From: Parachlorella kessleri
Taxonomy: Eukaryota > Chlorophyta > Trebouxiophyceae > Chlorellales > Chlorellaceae
NCBI GenBank assembly: GCA_001598975.1
Contig: BBXU01001495.1
Location: 1 to 20,782 of the forward strand
Length of the DNA stretch: 20,782 nucleotides
Direction of reading: 5' to 3'
Shown: positions 1-9,400 of the stretch, one piece after another
Layout: every line of letters starts with the position of its first letter
How positions within the stretch are numbered: position 1 is the stretch's first letter
Program-made: the position numbers and the translations under genes
The notes under the pieces: generated by a model
The model's input: only the letters and a program-made list of their open reading frames with translations
The model's database searches: none
What the model was told of the DNA's origin: nothing

Positions 1-290
1 ACCTACGCCCTAGCTATACCCTACCTCGGCCCTACCTCCACCCGGCCCTAGCTCCGCCCTAGCTATGCCCTACCTCCACCCGACCCTAGTTCAGCCCTAC
101 CTACGCCCTAGCTATGCCTTACCTCGGCCCCACCTTTACCCGACCCTAGCTACGCCCTACCTACGCCCTCGCTATGCCCTACCTCCACCCGACCCTAGTT
201 TAACCCTACCTACGCCCTAGCTACGCCCCGCCGTGACCCTTGCTATGCCCTTCGTACACCCTCCTCACGCCCCGCCTTGACCAGACCTTG
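1..290. repeat. Degenerate 11-bp telomere-like minisatellite
   Basis: Tandem array of an 11-bp unit close to ACCTACGCCCT / AGCTATGCCCT, interspersed with a 16-bp variant of the form ACCTCCACCCGACCCT (near 34, 72, 132 and 181). A higher-order copy is visible: the stretch starting at 61 recurs at 170, a shift of about 109 bp. Units decay after about 230 and fade out by about 290-310. The CCCTA core on this strand resembles the C-rich strand of plant/algal telomeres (CCCTAAA), and at the left edge it is oriented as at a left chromosome end. The unit is not a true telomere repeat, however. It could be subtelomeric, or it could lie in a BRCA2 intron or 3' flank. Confidence 0.85.
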
Positions 291-377
291 GCCCTACCTA
301 CACCCTATACGTGGTGAGCCCAGCAAAGCCCTGAATGCTGCCTCGAGGTCCCCTTTTCCGCTGCCCGTCGAGCGGCC

Positions 378-382
378 TTACA
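378..382 (-). promoter_or_regulatory. TGTAA, possible polyadenylation signal
   Basis: The minus strand reads TGTAA, the chlorophyte poly(A) signal. It lies only 17 nt past the in-frame stop that follows the last recognised BRCA2 exon. That is very close for a genuine 3'UTR. It may mark an early-terminated BRCA2 transcript or be chance. Confidence 0.25.
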
Positions 383-410
383 TGACAGATTTGTGTAATC
401 AGACTGAAAC

Positions 411-3400
411 GTGCCTGCGCAGGGCGTCCACTTCTGTTGGGCTCAGACGCTGAAACACCTCATCTTCGTTGCCAGGCTGGGTCACCATCTGCGCATACTG
501 CCGCTCCGCTGCAGAGATACAGGCAAATATACATAAGAAGAAGTGGTGATGTTCTGTTTGCAAGACGGCACCCCAGAGGCAGTGGCGGCCTCTGGCAAGC
601 AAGCTATCTGCGTTTCGGACGGTGGGAATACTATGACTAATCCCGGTTTAATCATGACTTAGCCACCGTGACACCCCCCCCCCCCCCTTGGTTCAGAAAC
701 GCAGTGGGATAGTACGGTAAGGTGACTAGCCAGCAATGCTAGTATGGTGAGGAAGGCCCCAATAACAGCCATCTGGGCTACTCACTACTGGTTAGTGGTC
801 CTCGCTCCTTCCTGCCCCGTGCAAGCCATCGCTGGCACAGGGCCTTCTCAGCCTCCTGGATCTCAGAATCCACAAATGCTTTCATCTGCATCTCAATACA
901 CACAAGGTAATGTCCTTCGTGTGCAACAGGTGTCCGGCAACCACCGCTAGGAGCTTACCAGAGATCAGCTCGGAAGTGCATAGATGGAAAGCACAGAGCA
1001 GTATTTTGCTCTTGAATGATTGAGCCAATAGTCCAGTCCTACCAGCATCCCAAGGGGTTTGGCAAGAACGTTGACGCAGTGTCGAGCATGCTTTTTTGGT
1101 ATGCTTGCCTTGCTAATGTCGTCATCAGCGCGCCTCTGGGCCGCCTGGAAGTGGCGCTGGGTCTGATACATGTCAATGCCGCTGGGTAGCTTCACCCACA
1201 TCAGCTGTGGGTACTTCCTGCAATGACAGAAGAGAAGTCCTGGGCTTTGATGTTTTCCTGGAAGCTCGGTGGAAAGCCAGTGCTACTGCATATCTGGTGA
1301 ACCCATCTATGCCATGGTATAAGTCCATGCCGCCACTGCAGCCTCATCCTCTCTCACCACAGCCAGAGCCCAGTCTCAAGGTTGCATGAAGGCCTAACAT
1401 CCAGCCGCTGTGTTTTGTAATGCACATCACCAACTCATCGCAAGCTACCACTTGGCCGCACTCGCACCTGTGCACCACCAGCAGGGTCCGTGGGATGAGG
1501 CCCCCTTCATGGTGCACCGAGCCCAGGGGCACTATGCAGCTGCGGTGCTTCTGCCATCCCAGCTTGGCGCCGCTGTGCACCCTGCATGGCATCAACCGCA
1601 ACCTTACCTGTTGAGACCCACCAGCAAGCTCCATGCTTCTTGACTGTGCACAGCCTAAAGGAGGGTTGTTTGGTTGAGACGGTGTGAGTAAGGGCAACAG
1701 ACGCAGGGGCAACGTACTTGTGCACTCCGTTGCATGACAGCTTGAGGAAGGCCGACTTAGCAGCCTCCAGCGGCTCCCCAGGGCCTGGAGACTGCAGCTC
1801 TGCGCCACAGATGCGTAGCTTGTCGCCTGCAAAAGAAGTTAGGGCAAGTGGGCGATGATGAGGCTTGCCAGGTTAAGCAGGAGTTAGGCTTCCGCTAGAA
1901 CTTCTGCAAGCTGGATCCTACGGCGCGATGTCACGGGCATGTCCTGCTGCTCATGGCATGGGCAGTGTGTTCAGCCTGCCCTTGCCTGGGGAGATCTTGC
2001 CGGCTTTGGCCAGCAGGGCGAGGGGGTCGTCACACGCTGCCAGGACCCAGTACCACCCATCGGTCAGCTCAAGCTGCACACACCAGCCAGAGAATGCGTT
2101 TGCATGGCAAGGCGTGAAGAGGAGGAAAGGAGGCTTGACTCTGGAGAGAGATGTCGTAGTTGCCTTAGATGTCACCACCTTAAGAAGCATATGTGGAAGT
2201 AACCAGCACGCAAGACAAAGCCCCATTATGTGCCAACATGACACTGCCTCAACAATACCCCAGTACCTGGCAGACACACCTTCAGGCCGTGCAGCCAGCG
2301 GATTGCAGGGAAGCAGTGCAAATGCTTCGCAAGTGCTGGCCTGCCTAGAGTGGATCGCATAACAATGGAAGGCATACCTGCACGCTGGGCAGCTGCTGGC
2401 CTTTCCTGGGTGGCAGCATCCTAACAGAGGCCACCAGCAAGACCATCAGGCCGCCGGGAGCGGCATCGTGCTGCAGGATCCGCTTCAAGGGGGCAGCCTG
2501 GCCTCGGTTGAACTCCCTTTCATACCTGCAAGAGATGGCCGGGACTTTCCTATGTGTGTCTGTGGTTATTGGTAGGATACGCTTTGCTTAGGAGCACCCA
2601 CTGTCAGGAGGCATAGCCCAGGCAGGAACATCAAAAGCAGAAGACAGCCAGCGCCGTCCAACTAGCTAGCTTGCAACTGCTGAAACCCCCATGGTTCACA
2701 CCAGGCTGCCATGGAAAAGGACTCTTGCAAGGGCTTCCAATAATCTGCCTTTCCCACACCTCGCTTTCAGCTCATCCATGACGAACTCTGCTGTCAGCAG
2801 GCCAAGGTGTCCTCCTGCTTCTTCCTGATGAAGCAGCTCCAGCCTAGCCAGCTTCCAAACCACCCAGCGGAAGTGGTTCTTGACCCAGGCTTGACTGGCG
2901 TAGGAGGGGTTTGCACCAGCCTCTAGCAGGTGACTTCTCAGAGCTTCCCAGCCCAGAGGCTGGCCCTGTGGGTAGAATATCAGACAGCTATGTCAGTGGC
3001 AGTTGCTCATAGCATAGAGTGTACGAAACAAGGATTTCATCAAACCAAACTTCGAATGGTCCTTTGGCGACAGGGGCCGTTTGCACAGATATGCCACAAG
3101 GCACTTGTCAAGTGCAGTCCGGTTTCGTGCAATGATAACGGGGAAAGCAGCCCACATGGCGCTTGCAAAGCCCTTACCTCTGAAGACTGAAACATATAGT
3201 CAGCTGCTTGCCTGCTGTCCAGTGGCAGCGGGGGCTGAGGAGCGCCCACCTCACCAGCCTGCTGCCGCTGCTGCTGCTCAGCAGGAGCCACTGGCTGAGC
3301 TGAGGTGGCGGCAGGTAGCGCATCAACCATGCAGTCTCCCTGGGGCTTCCCTGCTGTCCCTGTAGTTGCTAACTTGTCCGCAACTGAGGCTGGACAGCCA

Positions 3401-6400
3401 CCGCCGGGGGCATTGCATAACCCGTGGGCAGGAGCAACACCTAATGCTAGCTCTGCGGCTGCTGCTGTATCGGCCGCTGGCCCCTCTTGCACAGGCTGGC
3501 CTACCAAAGGGCTGTTGTCCTGTACGCCTGCAGTGACCTGCACTCCTGCTGTGCTCTGCGTTGCCGCCAAGCTTTCCCATGCGATCGGGCTCTGCACAGC
3601 CTCGACACCAGGCCCAGATCCTAGCCCAGCGGCTAGCCTGGGAAGCCGCCGCTTGAGTGCGCTGCCTTGGAGGTCATGCAGCTGGATGGAGGGCTTGTGG
3701 GAGGATGCCTGGGCTAGGCGATGAGCGGCAGCAGCACCGCTAGGAGCAGGCGTCGCCTGCAGGCGTTTGCAACAGAGGGAGCCTTGCTGAACTCGAGACC
3801 AGTTGAATGACTGAACTCTTGGATGTGTGTGGTGCACTGTGCCTTGCTAGTTACTCCTGTAGATAGCTACCTTGCCAGCACACACACATCACTATATATG
3901 CTGCGAATTTCAACTCCACTGGCAGAACGACAGTGGCCGGGATTGCATGGGATGCAGGCGCCATGCAGTGTAACATGCTCATAAACATGCAAAAGCATTG
4001 AGAACAGCCTGGCCTTGCTGCAGCATTAAGAGCTCCAACCTCAAGCCTGCTGGGGGGCTTAAAACGCTTGGGAGCGGCTTGCGGCGTGATAAACTGGCGG
4101 CGCCCCTTCTTGCGGAGAGGCCCTGAGGCTAGACCGCCGCTTGCGGGGCCCAGCCTGCAAGAGCAGCACCTCCTTACTAGTTGAGCGCGAGGAATTGGCA
4201 ACCCTGACCCTGGCATAACCGGGTGGCCAAATTGGCCCTCGTTGCTGCATGCTGACAGGACAATGTGAAAGCCGCAGCTGCCCTCTCTACACGGCCGATC
4301 CATGACTTCCAACGCAAGAAAAAACCTCAGTTGACCTGCTGCCATCATGGTTTCAGTAGCCTTTCCTTGCACAAATAGCCCCTGCTGCGACATGCAGTGT
4401 GTACCTGCTTGGCCCTGGGCCAGCCAACCGACCAGATGCCTGTCCAATGGCAGCTCCTGACGCATCCCCAGAAGGCTCTCCAGGACTGTCTGTCATGCGG
4501 GACCTTAAGAGCTGCCTGCGCAGGAGGGGTGTACTGCCGGGGTTCGCTGCGGCAGCCGGGGCGCCATTGGCCATGGCAGCACTGTTCTCATCCGCACCAG
4601 CAGCACCTGCAGCACCCACGTTGACGGTGGTGTGGATATCTCCTAGCATGGTCTGTCAGCGCACTATTTGGAACCCACATGCATTTCTGGTGCAGCTCAG
4701 GCCTGCTGTTGCAGTTGGTGCATGTAGGTGTTTGCAAGCATAGGGCAAAGCCCTTGCCTCTACACACGTGGCTACTGGTCACATAGCTCAATGAAAGGCA
4801 GAGTCTCAAGCTGCCACGCTGCCCTCTCGCACCTTGGCCGTCAGCTTCATCTGCCTCGCCTGCTGGAGTCTCCCCAAACAGGGTGGTTGTAAGAGCCTTT
4901 ACCTTGGCTGCATTCACATGAAGGCTGCCTCCTTGCCCAGTCTGGAAAGGGCAGGCCATCCTGCCTGCCGCTGCGTCTGTCTGGCCGCTTTGCTGCGACT
5001 CCCGAGGAGCCGGGCTGGGGTCAACACCAGGCCCTGCGCTCGCTGGCGACTGGCCGTCTCCCACCAACCGGCAGGCAGATATGGCAACCTCCCGCTTTCC
5101 ACCTGCTAACCGCCGTACAGCAGCCCCATAAGCTGCGGCAGGAGTGACGTCCGCAGCCTGTTCCAGGCTCGGCTCTCCAGCCATGCTACCAGGCTGCTGC
5201 GGCGGTGGGGGCTCTGCCTCGTCCCCGCTCCCACAAGACTCCCCGCCAGCGTGCAAGTCAGGGCTGCGCTCCTCCCCAAACAGCTGGGCTTTGAGCCTGG
5301 CCAGCTTGGAGGCCGAGAACTCTTTGAATGCCCCCCCACCAGCAGTTTTGAAGACAAGAGGCAACCCTGCCGCGCCTGCTCCAGCTGCATGAGGCTCAGC
5401 AGCGCACAGCAGTTGTTGTTGCTCACATGGTCCCTCTGTGGCCACTTCCTCATTCACCACTACTGCAAGGGCAGGTGCTGCTCTTGGCTCTGCTGGTTGG
5501 CACGGCTTTGCAAGGCCCAGGTGAGCACCCTGCTCCTGGCTGGACAGGGGCTGCTCCTGGTCTGGGGACGGGGGCTGCTCTAAGCTGCTGGGTACCTCCC
5601 CAAACAAGCTCATCATGGCCTTCAGCTTGGCGCTAGAAGGCATGACAAGGGCCTTCCCATTGGCATTGGTGAAGAGGAGCTCCTTGGCAGCATCGGCCCC
5701 AGCTGCCGGCAGCACATCTGCTCGCTGCTTGTCCTGCCCCTGCTGAGCATGATGGAGAGAGCATGCACCCAAACCAACGTCAGGTGCCTTGGCTGAGCTG
5801 TGGTTGCAGAGAGGTGCTGGGGAGGCGGGGGAGCCGCCAGTGCTGGGAGCTTGCTTCCCACACTGGACGCGATCTGGGGGCGTGTCATGGGACGGGGCGG
5901 CTGGCTCAGAAGGGGATAATCCCTGCACTGCTGGGCATGCCTGTTTGGCATCCCTGCCACTCTCGCAACCTGCATCCAGGGTGGCATACACGTTCCACAG
6001 TCATACTTTGCTGGCTTTGCACTACTAGTGAATGGAGGTAACGTGTGATCAATTTCAAGAGCAAAGCAGGCGGCTAGCATGGTGACGGGCTTCCATTGCA
6101 AACGACAGGACATTGTTTGCTAGCGTCCGGCTAAGCCTGCAAATGCTGGCTGGCCTCAGTTGAGAGGCAATGACGTGCACGACCGGCAGACAAACCACAA
6201 CAAGGAAGCAAGATTTGTGTCATCAAATACTCACTGGGGAGACTAGACCGAGCCCTCTTGCCCAAAGAGCAAGGTTGCACAGGGTGCTCCTGCTCCTGCT
6301 GCGGTGCTTCAACTTGCTGCAGTTGCTGCTGCTGCAGCTCCTCCTGCTGTCGCTTCCGTGCCGAATAGTCAGCCTCTAGCGCCTCAATGGCCAGCAAGTC

Positions 6401-9400
6401 TGCACTGCCCAGGCTGAAGCTGCACTGGGTGCCTGCATGTGCTGCTGCCATCGCCATGGCCGCCACTGCCCTTGCCGCTCCTGCTGGGCATGCCTTGCCC
6501 TCTACAGCAGAGGTCATGAAAACCTCCTGGGCGGTTTCTTGTGGACCTCTATTGTCGGGCATATCGGCAGCCCCTGCTGGAGGTTTGCCATTTGGCTGCT
6601 CAGACACTTCATAATCAGCTGGTTTCCCCTCCTGGGCGCCCTGCTGCTGGGGTCGCCGCTCTCCCTCCAGCGGTGCTGCAACGGCTTCTGCTGCGGTGTC
6701 CTCTGCCACCGCAGGTACCACTCCCCCTGCTGCTGCTCTGGGTGCCTCAACTGCTAGCAGAGCCTCAGCTGTCCGTGCAGTGAGCTGGTCACCCGAGCCC
6801 CAGCTAGGATCAGATGCGGCATTGCCAGGGCCACCCTCGGGTTGCTGCTGTTGCGGCTGCTCCTGCTCTGAATGACGCCGCAGCAACTGTTCCTGTCCCT
6901 GGTCCTCCTGCTGCCGTGGTGACATCGGTTCCTGCTGCTGCTGCTGCTGCTTGGGCTGCAATATCGATCGTTCCTGCTGCTGTAGATTCGCTGCATTGGT
7001 CGCCTTGTCGGCCGCCTCAGTGTCCTGCGCTGCCAGCGCTTTGTTCAGCATCCTTGGCTGTGCAAATGGTGTCCCCCTGCCTGGCTGTGCAGCAGCTGCT
7101 GGTGGTCGGAATGCTGGCTGCCCTGCACGGCCCAGAGGCCGCACTGGCACCTGCTGCCGGCGTTGCTGGTGCCTCAGTGGCCTGGCTGGCATGTCCTCGT
7201 CAGTCTCCAGATCCAAATCGGCAAACAGGGCTGCGGCTCGCTGGCGTGCTGCTACAGAACCACCCAATGATGCACCCCCAGCCGTGACGAAGAGGCCTGG
7301 CTGCAGGTTTGCCATCATTGCTGGCAGAGGCAGCATTGGGTGGCGCTCTGGCTCTTCCTGGGTGCTGCCTGCTGGCTGCTCTGCCACCTGATGGGGTGCA
7401 TCAGGCTGCGGTGGCTGCTGGGGTTGTTGCAACGCCGCCCTGGCTGCATCAGTGGTGTTGGTCTCTTCCTGCTGATGTTGCGGCTCGCGCTGTTGCAGCA
7501 GCTGCTGCTGTTGCTGCAGCATTGCAGGCATGTCGCCTGCGTGCAAGGCGCTGTCGCTTTGCTGCCAAGGCCACGTTGGTGGCTGGGGATTGCCTGAGCT
7601 AGGCTTTGAAGCATGCTGCCTGGAAGCTTTAGCACCCTGGAAGAGGCTCCTCACAGAGAAAGGCTCTGCTGCTGCGCCTGGCAGCTGCTGGAGGGCAAAT
7701 TCATGAGTCTCACCACCGCCGCTGCAAGCATTGTTGGCAGGATTGCTTGCATTCTCAGCCTCCACAGAGCCCGGCTGCTGAGCTAGTTGGGGCAACGCCG
7801 CAGCTCCAGACACCCCAGCAGCAAGGCTCGAGCCAGCGACCACTGGCGCTGGGAGGCAGCCATGCTGCTCTTGCAGCACAGGACGCACTTGTGCTGCGCT
7901 TTGCTGACCAGTCAGCATACTTGTGGGTGCGTGAACATCTGTCCAAGGTTGCTGCGGATGGCCCAACGGCCTTGCGACATGGATGCTGGCCGGGCCATGG
8001 GCTGCGCCAATGCCTGTCCCTTGCTGGGGTGGCAGGCTGCTTGCTGCTGGCCTTAGCTGCTCTGCTTGACCGAGTGTTTGAGGGTGCTGGTGGTGCCTCA
8101 TGTCAGACCCAGTCTGATGTGGGGGGCTGACATGCAGGCTGGCAGCTGGTGGCATGGCAGCTGGAAGGGGCGGAGCCCAGGCCTCTGCCGGCGCTGGGAA
8201 GTGGGGGGCTGGCTGGATGGGGAAGAGCCTGGCTGGCCCTGCAGGGCAGTTTACAGGTGTTGCATGGCCTCATCACCCATGTGTCAAATAACACCGACAT
8301 CTGCCCCCCTGGGCATTGAGCATTGACAGCCATGCCTGGAAAGTAGGCAGGTGCAATTTGTAGGGCATGTGACAGCCGTCTGCAGGGCAAAGGTGAGCAT
8401 GTTTCATCCATCGGTTTTGTGAGGAAGCCTACTTGCCTGCCCAGGGGGTCCACGCATGGCCTGGGGGCTCTGGCGATGCTTCCTGAGTAAGCTCATAGTC
8501 AAAGCTCAAGTGGGCTTTGCTATGTGAACCTGCAGTCAGGCAAGCTTGGCATGAAGACACCCCTGAATCTTATTCCATCAAACCGAAACCAAAAATGCAC
8601 ACATCAACAATATATAGCATAGTAGTGATAAGCAACAGTAGAAAGCCGACCTGCATCACTGGGGATGCGCAGCGTTTCAAGCAAGTCCTACCTGCACCTG
8701 CTGCCGGCGCCTCAATCATGACATCGAAGTCAGCAAGGCCGCCACCTTGCTGTGGTGGCAGCGTGACAACAGGAGGTGCCTCCTGGTTTATCGGCTGGCT
8801 CACTGCCAGCTGCACTTTGCAAGCTGGGTGCTGGATTGCCTCAGTCAGCACTGCCTGCTCGGCCACGGCCGGCTGTCCGCCTGATGCTGTCGGTCCTGCT
8901 GCCACTGAAGGTAAAAGAGCTAAGCTCACAGCATCAATCTCCAGCCCTGCGTTGTCACAGACAGGCTGGGTGGGATCCACCATGCCGCGTTGCTGGACCA
9001 CATCAATCACCACACCTGGGAAAGGAAGAAGCCATAGCAGAATATCAACTACCACACAGAAGTTCACCACCCAGTGCACATTCATAGGTGGACTTGGTCC
9101 GACATGCAGCAGGTCTATCTGTAAGGCACCCATATGTTGCGTTCAAGGAAGGCAGCATAGTGGAGGGCGGCAAGAGTCAATAGCCTCACCTCGGTCATGC
9201 ACATGCGACTGTGCCCCGTGGGTGTGAATGTCTCCCCTTGATGCCTCCAAGGGAACTCCGCTGCTAGGCCCGCGCTGATGTGCCTGCTGATCAAGGCCAG
9301 GGCTGGTCATGCTCGCTGGTATTGCTGCTGGCTGCACTGCTGGGCTGCTGAGCTGAAGTGGCAGCTGCTGTGCTGGGGACAAGGGCAGCCGCTGAACGGC

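Larger units (their letters stand above)
411..1217 (-). other. BRCA2: Start of BRCA2 OB2/Tower insertion (three exons)
   Basis: Exon 1217-1109 gives KYPQLMWVKLPSGIDMYQTQ followed by RHFQAAQRRADDDISK, equivalent to human [21 protein letters not shown]. Exon 891/885-786 gives MKAFVDSEIQEAEKA (the first long Tower helix). Exon 508-411 gives ERQYAQMVTQPGNEDEVFQR and LSPTEVDALRRH, matching the Tower tip helices (AELYEAVKNAADP...FSEEQLRALNNH). The returning Tower helix and the OB2 body should follow, but only the minisatellite remains in the window. The final donor could be CAC|gtttca at 410. Without splicing, the frame stops at 399-401. Confidence 0.82.

Noticed and set aside
1..290. CRISPR array or true telomere
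   Set aside because: The 11-bp units are contiguous without unique spacers, which rules out CRISPR. The motif is degenerate and is not CCCTAAA, so it is not a functional telomere tract.
3305..3724. 139-codon plus-strand open frame
   Set aside because: It is antisense to a BRCA2 exon (3786-3178) that is fixed by phase on both sides. Its composition mirrors that exon.
6814..7287. 157-codon plus-strand open frame rich in Ala and Val, and overlapping Leu/Cys-rich frames
   Set aside because: These are reverse complements of the CAG-rich BRCA2 exon, with no recognisable motif.
8570..8691. Hydrophobic extension at the end of the 8570-9133 minus-strand frame (FLLLLITTMLYIVDVCIF)
   Set aside because: It looked like a membrane segment, but it lies past the donor at 8691. 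It is intron translation, and splicing to 8160 keeps phase.
9023..9133. Hydrophobic stretch at the start of the same frame (LLWLLPFPGVV)
   Set aside because: It lies before the acceptor at 9016 (tttcccag). The polypyrimidine tract translates as Leu/Phe/Pro.
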